Position numbers and translations under genes: made by a program. The notes below the pieces were generated by a model. It saw nothing but the letters and a program-made list of their open reading frames with translations, was not told where the DNA came from and did not search any database. Positions 28,030-37,241 of a stretch of 64,000 nucleotides of DNA are shown one piece after another; within the stretch, counting starts at the first letter, position 1; every line of letters begins with the position of its first letter. This DNA comes from GWE2-40-63 sp041664345 (GTDB lineage: Bacteria; Bacteroidota; Bacteroidia; Bacteroidales; SZUA-534), in assembly GCA_041664345.1 (NCBI GenBank), contig JBAYKX010000003.1:1-64000 (forward strand). Direction: 5' to 3'.

Positions 28030-29100
28030 CTATAATGCCTCAATTAATTCTTCTTTCAACTGATTGACCAAAGTTTTTACCGAAACAATTTCAGTACATC
28101 GGTAAGCATTAGCACCAGCAAACACAAATGAGTTGAGCAATTTTCCTTTTGAAGCATCTCCTAACACTTTGCCAATGCAATAGGGAGCTGTTCGCGGATT
28201 ACAGGTACGCAGGCAATGATAGGAACATTTAAACGGAATGGTTTCACCTTTCATTACCCGTTCTGTAAAATCGTTCTTAATAACCCTTCCAGGCAAACCC
28301 ACTGGACTGTTTACAATGGTAATGTCCTCCTTTTTAGAGGTAATGTAAGCATGTTTAAAATCGTCGTGAACATCACATTCGGTTGTGCAAACAAATCGGG
28401 TAGCCATTTGAACCCCCGATGCACCTAACTTCAAAAACTTAGCAATATCATTTCCATCAAATATTCCACCTGCTGCAATAACAGGAATCTTCTCATCCAA
28501 AGTATTAACAAAATCTACTACCTCGGTTATTAATACTTCCAGAGTTGGAGCGGTACCATTAATTATATCATCATGATGAAACCCAAGGTGGCCACCTGCC
28601 ATCGGACCTTCAACAATTACAGCATCGGGAACTTTATTGTAGTTTTGTTTCCATTTACGGTAAATAATATTCAACGCCCTAGCTGATGAAACTATGGGTA
28701 TTAATTTAATATCGGTACCAACAACAAACTTAGGAAGATCCAATGGAAGGCCTGAGCCGCTAATAATTACATCAACCTTTTCCTCCACACTTGCTTTTAC
28801 CAACGATTCAAAGTTTGATAAAACCACCATTACATTCACCCCAATGACACCCTTTGAAAGCGATCGCGCTTTTCTAATTTCTGAGCGTAAGGCATCCATA
28901 TTTACCTTTTCAAACGTTGCCGAAGTTGAATTTTCATAATCCCCTAATCCCACACTGGCAATTATTCCCACACAACCTTCATTGGCAACAGCTGATGCCA
29001 GGCCTGAGCCTGATACTCTCACTCCCATTCCACCTTGGATAATGGGAGGATTAATTTCAAGATTACCGATTAATAAGGATGGTATTTTTTTTGATTCCAT
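28030..29100 (-). CDS. Nitronate monooxygenase-like FMN oxidoreductase (NPD family)
   Basis: The 356-residue TIM-barrel protein begins with IIQGGMGVRVSGSGLASAVA and contains VEGPMAGGHLGF and VIAAGGIFDGNDIAKFLKLGA, the FMN and phosphate sites of 2-nitropropane dioxygenase-like enzymes. It has a C-terminal Cys cluster (CSYHCLRTCNPRTAPYC) not present in classic nitronate monooxygenases, which may bind metal. Relatives include FabK-like reductases. The gene stands alone, separated from the upstream YkgJ-type gene by a terminator. Confidence 0.85.
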   Translation of the reverse strand: MESKKIPSLLIGNLEINPPIIQGGMGVRVSGSGLASAVANEGCVGIIASVGLGDYENSTSATFEKVNMDALRSEIRKARSLSKGVIGVNVMVVLSNFESLVKASVEEKVDVIISGSGLPLDLPKFVVGTDIKLIPIVSSARALNIIYRKWKQNYNKVPDAVIVEGPMAGGHLGFHHDDIINGTAPTLEVLITEVVDFVNTLDEKIPVIAAGGIFDGNDIAKFLKLGASGVQMATRFVCTTECDVHDDFKHAYITSKKEDITIVNSPVGLPGRVIKNDFTERVMKGETIPFKCSYHCLRTCNPRTAPYCIGKVLGDASKGKLLNSFVFAGANAYRCTEIVSVKTLVNQLKEELIEAL

Positions 29101-29205
29101 TGTTTTTCTTTTAAAATTTTGATTACTGATTGTAATTGCTAATTACAATAGATACGCTAAAGCTGCCAAACTAAAGGTTTTTGTAAAATAATTTACAAAA
29201 ATAGA

Positions 29206-29249
29206 ATAAAACAACCACTTTTCAAAGTTTTGAAAAGTGGTTGTTTTAT
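29206..29249. terminator. Perfect 19-base-pair terminator hairpin
   Basis: ATAAAACAACCACTTTTCA pairs with its exact reverse complement at 29231-29249 around a 6-base loop. It sits 20 bases beyond the stop of the YkgJ-type gene. T/A runs on both sides allow either direction. Confidence 0.85.
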
Positions 29250-29269
29250 TGGTTCAACTAAATCAATTA

Positions 29270-29797
29270 TCACAAATAAATTTTATAAAGCGGAACCCTA
29301 CTTTTTGAAGTAAATGCTTTAGCATAATGTTTGGTCACATATTTCTGATTAAGCAAATAAAGTTGGCTATTGAATGAAGGCATAAACAATGCATTGGTAA
29401 GATTGAAACTATTCGGTTCGTGCTTTTTAAAATTCAAATGACAAACTGAAAGTTCATAGGCATCACCGGAAGCATTTTGGTATAATAACGGAAACCCTTG
29501 AGTACGGCAAATAATGGGTCGGAATTCATAAATTGAACAAGCTGAGTGCATTAAAAAATTACACGACTTACGATACTTGTTAAACCGGCGCTCCTTGGGA
29601 AGCATGATTTTATCATTTTCAATTGCGTATTTTATGGCATCCAATTCCAACGGAAAAACATTGATACTCTCGCAACAGGAATCACACCCTTTTCGGCATT
29701 GCATGTGTCCTTTATGCTGCACTGAAAGAGCCTGCCCAACAGCATCTATCTGATCTCTCAATTCAAAATACCTCTCAAAAAAGTCCTTTTTATCCAT
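29270..29797 (-). CDS. YkgJ-family cysteine-cluster protein
   Basis: The 175-residue protein carries CRKGCDSCC (C34, C38, C41, C42) and CSIYEFRPIICRTQGFP, the Cys arrangement of the YkgJ/UPF0153 zinc- or iron-chelating family. The biochemical role of the family is not established. It lies between the DHODH-like gene and the NPD gene on the same strand, each separated by its own terminator hairpin, so it is probably transcribed singly. Confidence 0.85.
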   Translation of the reverse strand: MDKKDFFERYFELRDQIDAVGQALSVQHKGHMQCRKGCDSCCESINVFPLELDAIKYAIENDKIMLPKERRFNKYRKSCNFLMHSACSIYEFRPIICRTQGFPLLYQNASGDAYELSVCHLNFKKHEPNSFNLTNALFMPSFNSQLYLLNQKYVTKHYAKAFTSKSRVPLYKIYL

Positions 29798-29822
29798 AAA
29801 AAAACCACGTTTTACCGTGGTT
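29798..29822 (-). terminator. Terminator after the DHODH-like gene
   Basis: AACCACG and CGTGGTT pair around TTTTAC; on the minus strand a T-run follows. It also overlaps the upstream edge of the YkgJ-type gene. Confidence 0.75.
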
Positions 29823-29837
29823 AAAAGTAGATAATTT

Positions 29838-30830
29838 TTATTTTACAAAATGCCTAAATTCACGCATGAATTGCGACCTTTCCCATGATGCAGGATTATT
29901 GAGTGATTTATAATTTAATTTTCCCTGAAATTCGGAAATTGACTTATAGCTTTTACTTTTCATCCAATTAAGTACAAAATCGTTGAGTGAACTTATCGAA
30001 TTAAGGCCATTTTTATAAATTATTGAAGCTACCTGAACGGCTGAGGCCCCAGCCAATAAAAGCTTAACTACACTTTCGCCATCGTGTACACCGGTTGAAG
30101 CGGCAAAATCAACGGGCAAGCTACCCGACGATAAAGCTATCCAACGCATCGACATGGCTATATCTGATGGACTACTTAATACAAACGACCCCGATATTTC
30201 TTGAGCAGTTATATCAATATCGGGCGAATAATATCGGTTAAAAAGTACGATTCCTTTTACCTTTGTTTTAGAATATTTTGAGAGCATTTGACCCAATGCT
30301 GTATAGTAATAACTCAACTTTATGGTGACTGGAATTTTTACCAAACTTACCACCTTTTCAACAATTGAAAGATACATTTCCTCAATTTCACCAGCTGGCA
30401 TTTCAGTAGTACTTGGTAAATTAAACAAATTTAATTCCAATGCATCGGCACCAGTTTTTTCAATTTCCTGTGCTAAATAAGTCCATTTTTGGTTCGATAT
30501 GCAATTGATGCTGGCAATGATAGGAATTTTAACTGCTTTTTTACTTTCACTAAGTAATCGCAAGTATGCGCGAATTAAATCTTCATGAGGTTCCTCATCG
30601 AGGTAATCCATTGTTTCAGGAAATACATAAGGTTTCCCTGTCATTTGGTGCTTTACCTGATCCATTTCCATGAGTATCTCTTCTTCAAAAATAGACTTTA
30701 ACACTACTGCTCCTACCCCTGCTTTTTCCAATTCAATAATATGATTTACGGAATCGGTTAACCCGGAACTTGATGCAATAATTGGACTTGATAAAGTTAA
30801 CCCCGCGTATTTTGTAGCTAAAATTGACAT
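29838..30830 (-). CDS. Dihydroorotate dehydrogenase-like FMN protein
   Basis: The 330-residue TIM-barrel protein starts MSILATKYAGLTLSSPIIASSS and contains ALELNLFNLPS, VTIKLSYY and ASTGVHDGESVVKLLLAGASAVQV, the FMN-binding pattern of class 1 dihydroorotate dehydrogenases and relatives. It lacks the clear catalytic Cys/Ser loop of true PyrD and belongs to a paralogous subgroup annotated DHODH-like in Bacteroidota. It is probably an oxidoreductase of unknown substrate. It is cotranscribed with the DNPH1-like gene 17 bases upstream. Confidence 0.82.
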   Translation of the reverse strand: MSILATKYAGLTLSSPIIASSSGLTDSVNHIIELEKAGVGAVVLKSIFEEEILMEMDQVKHQMTGKPYVFPETMDYLDEEPHEDLIRAYLRLLSESKKAVKIPIIASINCISNQKWTYLAQEIEKTGADALELNLFNLPSTTEMPAGEIEEMYLSIVEKVVSLVKIPVTIKLSYYYTALGQMLSKYSKTKVKGIVLFNRYYSPDIDITAQEISGSFVLSSPSDIAMSMRWIALSSGSLPVDFAASTGVHDGESVVKLLLAGASAVQVASIIYKNGLNSISSLNDFVLNWMKSKSYKSISEFQGKLNYKSLNNPASWERSQFMREFRHFVK

Positions 30831-30847
30831 AATTCCATTTTTTAAAT

Positions 30848-31303
30848 TTACTTATTAACAATATTACGTGTGGTTTGTTCGAATTCAAAATTATTAAAAT
30901 AGTGTTGCAATTCATTAATAGCACTTCCTATTTCATGATACTTAATAACATTAAAATATTTTTGCCCCGAAATCATTGCAGAAAGCTGCCTTCCTTTAGT
31001 TGTATTGAATAAGCATAGAACAGGTTTATTTAAAAACATGGAATAAGCTAATTCATACCCAACTCCAAGCGATGGTTGGGTTACTTCAGCCACCACAATA
31101 TGGCATTGGTTTAACCACTCCAAATCCCTATCATGGATTTGCTGGTCAGTTAAGTTTTTTTCATTAGCCAGAAGGGAATCCTTAGCTATATGTTCCGTTA
31201 GCACGGTTCCAAATTTTTGTAAATTCAGAATTAAAGATAAATAATCATCGGCTGATTCCCTTCCACCTCTAATGGATCCGGCAAAATAAATTTTAATTGG
31301 CAT
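30848..31303 (-). CDS. DNPH1/Rcl-like deoxynucleoside 5'-monophosphate N-glycosidase
   Basis: The 151-residue protein closely follows the DNPH1 pattern: IYFAGSIRGGRES, FGTVLTEHIA, DLEWLNQCHIVVAEVTQPSLG and VGYELAYSM. The catalytic Glu is in the VTQPSLGVGYE region, with Asp in RDLEW. The family hydrolyses deoxynucleoside monophosphates to base plus deoxyribose 5-phosphate, cleansing the nucleotide pool. It shares a transcript with the DHODH-like gene and is divergent from the HU-SPOR gene. Confidence 0.87.
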   Translation of the reverse strand: MPIKIYFAGSIRGGRESADDYLSLILNLQKFGTVLTEHIAKDSLLANEKNLTDQQIHDRDLEWLNQCHIVVAEVTQPSLGVGYELAYSMFLNKPVLCLFNTTKGRQLSAMISGQKYFNVIKYHEIGSAINELQHYFNNFEFEQTTRNIVNK

Positions 31304-31386
31304 TGCAAATTTAGGTTTGAATGAATGTTATAAGTGGTAAAATAAAATTTTATTATAAATTTACACAAATAAAAATTAATAGCCGA

Positions 31387-32439
31387 ATGATAAGCAGCTA
31401 CCTTAAAGAATTGCTGGAGAATAATAATAGGATCATAATTCCTGATTTTGGAGCCTTTATGATTCAGGATTCTCCTGAAGGAAAACAAATTTCTTTCAAC
31501 GATTTTCTGAAATTTAATGATGGATTACTTGTAAATCAAATCATTAAATCGGAAAAAATAAGTAAGAACCAAGCTTCCGATATAATTAAGGAATTTATTA
31601 AAGAAGTGGAAAAAAGTTTTGCTAAAAATAGCTCCTTTGAGGTAAAAGGGATTGGTTTTTTAGTAAAAGACAATCAGGGAAATATTAAATTTGAAAGCAA
31701 AGTAGCCACACCCCAAGAAAAAAAGGTTCTGTCAACCGATGAAAAACCAACTATTGTGCTTGATGAAATACCCAATATAGAACCGAAAAAATCAGAACCT
31801 ACTATAAAAGAGGAAGTTAAAATAGAAAAAGCTGCTGAAATAAAATCACCTGAAAAGCCAAAAGCAGCAGTTGATAAAACCGAACAACCTATAAAAAAAG
31901 TTGCTCCGCCAGTGAGCCCATCTAATACCGTAACAAAACCTAACCCAACTAAAACAACCTTAACCCCTAAAAAAATGAAGAGCAACACAACTAAAATCGT
32001 CCTGATTTCCATTCTGGTAGTTATAATAATTGGCGGAACCATAAGTGCATTTTTTATATTTGACTTGGGTGAAAAATTATTTCGCAAAAAAACTGTTTCT
32101 ACTGAAATGGCTGTAGTGGATTCCGTATCAACAGTTGATACCTTGGCTCAAAAAGAAAAACAGGTAGTTGAAGAACCCGTGATTGTTGAAGAACCTGTGG
32201 CAATAAGCGACCCCAACGCAAAAAAATATTACATTGTTGCCGGAAGTTTTAAAAGAGCTTCAAATGCGGAACGTTATAATAAAAAACTGACTGAGGAAGG
32301 ATATTCGTCGGAAATAGTGATGCGGAGTAACGGATTCCATATTGTAACCTACAAAATGGTTTATAACCGGAACGATGCGAAAAAAGAATGGAGCAAATTG
32401 CGGGAAATTAATCCAGAAACCTGGATTTATATAAAATAA
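31387..32439 (+). CDS. HU-like (CCDC81-type) domain plus SPOR domain membrane protein
   Basis: The start at 31387 (MISSYLKELLENN) is chosen because the HU-like domain begins there; the longer ORF adds 22 residues overlapping the divergent gene's promoter. Residues 1-95 are an HU-like fold (IIIPDFGAFMIQ, FEVKGIGFL). A Pro/Lys-rich linker leads to a transmembrane helix (IVLISILVVIIIGGTISAFF) and then a C-terminal SPOR domain (YYIVAGSFKRASNAE... WIYIK) that binds denuded peptidoglycan at division sites. This architecture is typical of Bacteroidota and suggests a cell-division or envelope role. Confidence 0.88.
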   Translation: MISSYLKELLENNNRIIIPDFGAFMIQDSPEGKQISFNDFLKFNDGLLVNQIIKSEKISKNQASDIIKEFIKEVEKSFAKNSSFEVKGIGFLVKDNQGNIKFESKVATPQEKKVLSTDEKPTIVLDEIPNIEPKKSEPTIKEEVKIEKAAEIKSPEKPKAAVDKTEQPIKKVAPPVSPSNTVTKPNPTKTTLTPKKMKSNTTKIVLISILVVIIIGGTISAFFIFDLGEKLFRKKTVSTEMAVVDSVSTVDTLAQKEKQVVEEPVIVEEPVAISDPNAKKYYIVAGSFKRASNAERYNKKLTEEGYSSEIVMRSNGFHIVTYKMVYNRNDAKKEWSKLREINPETWIYIK

Positions 32440-32443
32440 CTTT

Positions 32444-32466
32444 AAAGGCCTTTTTAGGCCTTTTTT
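32444..32466 (+). terminator. Terminator after the SPOR gene
   Basis: AAAGGCCT and AGGCCTTT pair around TTTT and run into T residues; it overlaps the end of the convergent NUDIX gene. Confidence 0.75.
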
Positions 32467-33527
32467 CTTAACATACGGTTCAGCAAATTAAATTCATGCT
32501 CAAAATTTGGAGTAAACAAGCCAAGCCCAATTGAATGCTGAATTTCATTAAGTTTCCAAAATCTGCCCCCATCTAGTTCAGTGGAACTCAAGTTAAAATT
32601 GCCATCATATTTAGTAGTAAAACTAAACACCAATTCCGATTCAATATCTGAGTTCCAAAGATATTTCAATGTTAAATCAGCCTTAAAATTTTCAATTCCA
32701 AGCTCCTCTTTAGCCTCGCGCATTAAACTTTGCTCAATGGTTTCGCCCAATCCAACATGGCCACCTACAGCAGTGTCCCATTTTCCGGGTTGAATCAACT
32801 TATTTATAGGTCGCTTTTGCAAAAAAAGTTCTCCTTTTGAATTAAATACGTGCAAATGAACCACCGGATGTAACAAATTTTTATTTTCATGAACCTGACT
32901 TCTTGTAGCTTTCCCTATTATTTTACCTTGTTCATCAACCAAAGGAAGCCACTCCTCACGAGCCAGTTTCTTTAATTGAAGTTTTTTATGAATGAATTCA
33001 AACAACACCCAAACTCCTAAAAGAATATATAAAAGAACTCCACTAATAAAGGCCCAGGCCTCTTTAGGCAAAAACCAAACCGAATAAAAAACTAAAAGGG
33101 TGTGAAATAGAACAATATAAAACAGAACTTTTAAACTCTTAGTAAATTGGGTTTGTTGCTCCTCACTAAATTCAATGTCTTTAAAATATCGGGCTGACAT
33201 TGATAAAATAAAGTTTTTGGGTGTAAACACTGAAACGCCAATAAGAATGCAAAAAAGAACACCTAAAATAGCTGGTTTTAACTTAAAAAAAACCTCATTA
33301 TCGAGTAGCAATGACACACCACCTAATGCCACCAGTAAAGCCGTATCAAAAAGTATGAATTTATCGAACCGGCGTTCTTTAAACCACAACGCCAAGGTCT
33401 CAATAAAACCAAATGTTATGGCTACCATCAAACCTACTTTTGTTCCCCACAACTCATCGGCTATTATGAAAATGAAAATGGGAAGAATACCCGGTAAAAA
33501 TTTTAATAGGAGCGTTTTGATATTCAC
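32454..33527 (-). CDS. Membrane protein (YciB/IspZ-like) fused to a NUDIX hydrolase
   Basis: The 357-residue protein has about six transmembrane helices in residues 1-190 (LLKFLPGILPIFIFIIADELWG onward), a layout like the septation-associated YciB/IspZ family. The C-terminal NUDIX hydrolase domain has GGHVGLGETIEQSL followed by MREAKEELG, a complete NUDIX box. The NUDIX part resembles the isopentenyl-diphosphate isomerase/phosphohydrolase group (WLPLVDEQGKIIGKATR). It probably hydrolyses a diphosphate at the inner membrane face. The fusion lies in one uninterrupted frame. Confidence 0.85.
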   Translation of the reverse strand: MNIKTLLLKFLPGILPIFIFIIADELWGTKVGLMVAITFGFIETLALWFKERRFDKFILFDTALLVALGGVSLLLDNEVFFKLKPAILGVLFCILIGVSVFTPKNFILSMSARYFKDIEFSEEQQTQFTKSLKVLFYIVLFHTLLVFYSVWFLPKEAWAFISGVLLYILLGVWVLFEFIHKKLQLKKLAREEWLPLVDEQGKIIGKATRSQVHENKNLLHPVVHLHVFNSKGELFLQKRPINKLIQPGKWDTAVGGHVGLGETIEQSLMREAKEELGIENFKADLTLKYLWNSDIESELVFSFTTKYDGNFNLSSTELDGGRFWKLNEIQHSIGLGLFTPNFEHEFNLLNRMLRKKA

Positions 33528-33657
33528 AAAGTATTTATTTATGAGTTGAACAATACATACCTTTAAGCACTATGCAATAATGCTACTATTTAATATTATG
33601 TAGGATATGGTTATCAAATTTGTAACTATTCAGCAATAAAAAAACACAATTAAAAAT

Positions 33658-33792
33658 GCCACAGGTTCACAGATTAAATCAAAAAAATAATTTACTCAGA
33701 TTATTCGCTTCGCTCAATTTTATTCGCATGGCGAATAATCTGAGTAATTCTTGTCATCAATTTGGAAATTTTTTAATCTGTGAATCTGTGGC
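33658..33792. repeat. Nested inverted-repeat element
   Basis: The outer arms GCCACAGGTTCACAGATTA (33658-33676) and TAATCTGTGAATCTGTGGC (33774-33792) pair with one mismatch. Inner arms TTACTCAGATTATTCGC (33692-33708) and GCGAATAATCTGAGTAA (33731-33747) pair perfectly. The rest of the 300-base gap around it contains no gene. Confidence 0.85.
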
Positions 33793-33837
33793 TTAATTGG
33801 GGTGAATAGTCACCCCAATTTATGTTTGCAACCTTTT

Positions 33838-35202
33838 TTATGGTAGCGGAATTATTAATTCCTGCCCAAGTACCAACGAATTCTCCTCTTCCATTTTATT
33901 GGCACTTTTAATGTGCTTAACCAACACCTTGTATTTTGTACTTATTGACTTAAAATTGTCACCTGAAACTACTTTATGTATAGCCGTTATAGGAATCTTT
34001 AGTTTATGACCCGTTACCAATTTTGTAGCTGTTGTTCCATTCAATTCAATTAATGTTTGCTGTGGTACATGGTATCGTAAACCCAACCGATATAAGTTTT
34101 CGCCGGCATGAATGGTATGTTCGAGTATTCCGGTTTGTTTTTTTTGTACCGAAGTTACTTCTTGCTTTGGCTTTGGTTCCTTTTTTGGTTCGGTATTGGT
34201 TACTTTTTCCGAATTGACCGCTTCTGTTTGCTCTAATTCATTACCTTCTGAAATTTCATCCGGATAGGTTACCTCACTTTCCGAGGCCGACTCGTTTCTT
34301 ATGGTCTCTTCTGTTTCTTCGGTAGCGGATTGTGAATCATCGCCCTGAACGGTTTCTGGAAGCTCATTGTGCGCAACTATATCGGGATAAAAATGATATC
34401 CCAAATAACTGAATGCTCCCAGTAAGATTATTATTAAGCCCAATATAATGAGTGGTTTTAGGTTAATTGGTCGCTTTGTTTTAACAATTTCTGTTGCCGG
34501 GCTAAACTCAATAACCTGCACACTAACATCGCCTATTCCATTTACACTTTGCACTTTCTCCATTAAATGAAGACTTTTGTGTTCGGGTGACGTATTTTTA
34601 TCGTTCAGTAAACTTAAAATTTCACTATCACTCACTACATCGGTTAATCCATCGGTACAAAGTAAGAATAAATCATCCGGTTCAGCAGATAGAGGGTTTT
34701 TACATACCCCAAACCGAACATCTTTATTTTTTCCTAACAATATACTTACTTCAGCCTTTGATACATCGCTATTGGGTACAAGATGATCGCGGGTAAGAAG
34801 CTGCAATTCGTTGTTTTTCAATAAATAAATCCGGCTATCACCGGCATAGGCATAATAAACTTTTCCTCCCCGGTAAATAAGTAATGCCAATGTACTTCCA
34901 ATGCCTTGATATTTTGGCTCTTTATTGGCTTGATCAAAAAGGGAATAATTGGCGTAAGCAACAGCATTGGTAAGAGCTGCAGCCATATCTTTATACGACC
35001 GGTTAAAGAAGTACTTTTTAATACTCTCAGTCACCAATTTCGAGGCCAATGCACCGTGCCCGCTATTGCCATCGTGGCCATCGCAAACAGCAAATACATG
35101 CCCATCGAGAATGGTAAAATCAACCATTGCATCAGTATTAAATTCCTTGGCACTTCCGGTTTGTGTATTTGAACCGAAACTTAGATATAATTTGTTTTCC
35201 AT
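33838..35202 (-). CDS. Transmembrane PP2C phosphatase with two periplasmic LysM domains
   Basis: In this 454-residue protein, residues 1-235 are a PP2C domain with FAVCDGHDGNSGHG, YAGDSRIYLL, LLCTDGLTDVV and GIGDVSVQV (metal-coordinating Asp). One transmembrane helix follows near 250-270 (PLIILGLIIILLGAFSYLG), then an acidic Glu/Ser/Thr-rich linker and two LysM repeats (IHAGENLYRLGLRYHV; VVSGDNFKSISTKYKV). The topology would put the phosphatase in the cytoplasm and the glycan-binding LysM modules in the periplasm. PASTA-type kinases have the mirror arrangement, so a cell-wall-responsive phosphatase is a fair inference. No kinase is adjacent. Confidence 0.9.
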   Translation of the reverse strand: MENKLYLSFGSNTQTGSAKEFNTDAMVDFTILDGHVFAVCDGHDGNSGHGALASKLVTESIKKYFFNRSYKDMAAALTNAVAYANYSLFDQANKEPKYQGIGSTLALLIYRGGKVYYAYAGDSRIYLLKNNELQLLTRDHLVPNSDVSKAEVSILLGKNKDVRFGVCKNPLSAEPDDLFLLCTDGLTDVVSDSEILSLLNDKNTSPEHKSLHLMEKVQSVNGIGDVSVQVIEFSPATEIVKTKRPINLKPLIILGLIIILLGAFSYLGYHFYPDIVAHNELPETVQGDDSQSATEETEETIRNESASESEVTYPDEISEGNELEQTEAVNSEKVTNTEPKKEPKPKQEVTSVQKKQTGILEHTIHAGENLYRLGLRYHVPQQTLIELNGTTATKLVTGHKLKIPITAIHKVVSGDNFKSISTKYKVLVKHIKSANKMEEENSLVLGQELIIPLP

Positions 35203-35239
35203 TGACTCATTTGTTTATATTAACAACAATTTGCATTTA

Positions 35240-35917
35240 TTATAAAAAAATCCAAACCAAAACAAGCACTATCACTAATGCGGGTAACATATTCACCACT
35301 TTAATTTTTGTAATATCCAGAATATTCAATCCCATTCCAATAAGCATTAATCCACCCACTGCTGATAGTTCATTAATATACACAGATGAAACCCTATCGT
35401 TTAGCAATTGAGCTAAAAAAGTAAGTGCTCCTTGGTAAATCAACAATGGTACCACCGAAAACATGACACCAATTCCCAACCCCGCAGTAAGGGCAATGGA
35501 TGAAATTCCATCCATCAGCGATTTAGCCAACAATAAATTGGGATGATTCCCCAGACCTTCCTCAAAAGCCCCTAAAATTGTCATACTACCCATACAATAA
35601 AGCAGAAATGCCGAAACCAATCCATCGGTAAATTTGCTATCTTCAGCCTTAATTTTTTTCTTAATCCAACCTGAAAAACCATTGATTTGATTTTCAAAAT
35701 TTAATAACGTTCCAATAATTGAACCCAATACAATGCTAAAAACAAGTACCAAGTAATTATTGGTTTTTAAAGCCATGGCGATGCCCACAAAAAGTGTAAA
35801 AAGACCAATGCCTTGAAAAATAATTTGAATGTATTTTTTTTGTATCCGTGAATGAAAGAGCAAACCTATCAAGCTGCCAACAATTATTGCTCCTGCATTT
35901 ATAAGGGTTCCCCACAT
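35240..35917 (-). CDS. DUF554 family membrane protein
   Basis: The 225-residue protein has about seven transmembrane segments and the DUF554 hallmarks: start MWGTLINAGAIIVGSLIGL, CMGSMTILGAFEEGL, and KSLMDGISSIALTAGLGIGV. The transport or other role of the family is not established. It is 1 base downstream of the TM1266-like gene on the same strand, which suggests cotranscription. Confidence 0.88.
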   Translation of the reverse strand: MWGTLINAGAIIVGSLIGLLFHSRIQKKYIQIIFQGIGLFTLFVGIAMALKTNNYLVLVFSIVLGSIIGTLLNFENQINGFSGWIKKKIKAEDSKFTDGLVSAFLLYCMGSMTILGAFEEGLGNHPNLLLAKSLMDGISSIALTAGLGIGVMFSVVPLLIYQGALTFLAQLLNDRVSSVYINELSAVGGLMLIGMGLNILDITKIKVVNMLPALVIVLVLVWIFL

Positions 35918-35918
35918 A

Positions 35919-36167
35919 CTAATTACTTTTTATTACCATCGACTTTACCTGAATACCTTTTAGCATTCCCAATTGACCGGATAGCGAACCCAATTGATCA
36001 GTAGTGCCTTCAAGCACCAATGAAATAATGCTTTTACCTTTTTCTTTGAGCTGTATTCCTTGTCGGCCAATAATAATTTGGCTATGATCCGAAATTATCT
36101 GGTTCAACTTCATTACCTCGTCCTTTTGTTCTACAATAATTAATATCGACCCAATACGCTCTTCCAT
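35919..36167 (-). CDS. TM1266-like iron-only hydrogenase system regulator (ACT-like)
   Basis: The 82-residue protein matches the small ACT-fold family annotated as iron-only hydrogenase system regulator: RIGSILIIVEQKDEV, LNQIISDHSQIIIGRQGIQ and GIQVKSMVIK. Members are found beside [FeFe]-hydrogenase or hydrogenase-maturation genes. Here a hydrogenase-like sensor gene lies less than 2 kb away on the other strand, which supports a shared function. The ligand is unknown. Confidence 0.82.
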   Translation of the reverse strand: MEERIGSILIIVEQKDEVMKLNQIISDHSQIIIGRQGIQLKEKGKSIISLVLEGTTDQLGSLSGQLGMLKGIQVKSMVIKSN

Positions 36168-36364
36168 AGTAATTTTAAGTAAAATTAAGCCTAGTAGTTA
36201 CAGCAATTGCAAAGCTAATAAAACCGATGATTATTTAAAGTTAAAGAGCTCCACTTTTACTTTGATTAAATTTTGATTTATTTGCAATGCCTTTTTAAAT
36301 TCGAAATACTAACAAAATTAGGCGCTGATTGTATTACCAGTTATTCAAACTTAAATTTTATTCT

Positions 36365-37219
36365 ATGCGATATTTACTAATTATATCTATTCTTTTTGCA
36401 GTTACCATAAACCTTCATGCACAAAAAACTATACCATACCAGCTATTCGATGCCAAGGGTAAAAAAACCACTTTTGAGAAAATGTTAAGTCAATCGGCTA
36501 AAGCTGATATTATTTTATTTGGCGAAGAACACAATAACCCCATTGCCCATTGGCTGCAATTAGAACTGACAAAAGGTTTATTAAACACCAAACCGCTTAT
36601 TCTGAGTGCTGAAATGTTTGAAGCCGATAATCAGGAAGTTTTAAATCAATATTTGGCTGACACCATTGATGATAAAGGCTTAGATAGCTTAGCCCGGTTG
36701 TGGAAAAACTATAAAACCGATTACAAGCCATTGGTAACAATTGCCAAAGAAAACAAACTTCCGTTTGTGGCAGCCAATATACCCCGGAAATTTGCTAGCA
36801 AAGTGTATAAAAGTGGTTTTGAGGCATTGGATAGTTTGACTAACGAAGAAAAAAAATGGATAGCTCCCCTGCCCATTGTTTACGATTCTTTATTGGCTTG
36901 TTATGCTGATATTTTAAAAGAAAGTGATGGGCACGGTGGGGCAAATCTTCCCAAAGCTCAGGCTGTAAAAGATGCAACCATGGCCTATTTTATTCTCCGA
37001 AATTATAAAACGGGAAGCCTGTGCATTCATTACAACGGAAGTTATCATTCCGATAACTACCAAAGTATTTTGTGGTACTTAACCCGCACAAAACCTGAAT
37101 TAAAATACCTGACTATTTCAACTGTCTCTCAAAAAGATCCTTCAAAATTGGATAAAGAAAATCTTGAAAAAGCCGATTTTATTATTTGTGTGGATGAAGA
37201 TATGACTAAGACATTTTAA
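36365..37219 (+). CDS. ChaN-like haem-binding lipoprotein-family protein
   Basis: The start at 36365 (MRYLLIISILFAVTINLHAQ) gives a clean signal peptide; the longest ORF adds 12 residues upstream. The mature part shows the ChaN/DUF399 pattern ADIILFGEEHNNPIAHW, FVAANIPRKFASKVY and HYNGSYHSDNY. ChaN proteins bind haem and are periplasmic or outer-membrane lipoproteins, usually in iron-uptake loci; here no lipobox Cys is evident and no haem transporter is adjacent. It lies between the TM1266-like gene and the hydrogenase-sensor operon. Confidence 0.82.
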   Translation: MRYLLIISILFAVTINLHAQKTIPYQLFDAKGKKTTFEKMLSQSAKADIILFGEEHNNPIAHWLQLELTKGLLNTKPLILSAEMFEADNQEVLNQYLADTIDDKGLDSLARLWKNYKTDYKPLVTIAKENKLPFVAANIPRKFASKVYKSGFEALDSLTNEEKKWIAPLPIVYDSLLACYADILKESDGHGGANLPKAQAVKDATMAYFILRNYKTGSLCIHYNGSYHSDNYQSILWYLTRTKPELKYLTISTVSQKDPSKLDKENLEKADFIICVDEDMTKTF

Positions 37220-37241
37220 TTGGCAACTCAATTATTATTGT

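Noticed and set aside
29838..30830. Calling this gene pyrD
   Set aside because: The protein belongs to a DHODH-like side branch, and no pyrimidine genes or clear PyrD active-site loop are seen.
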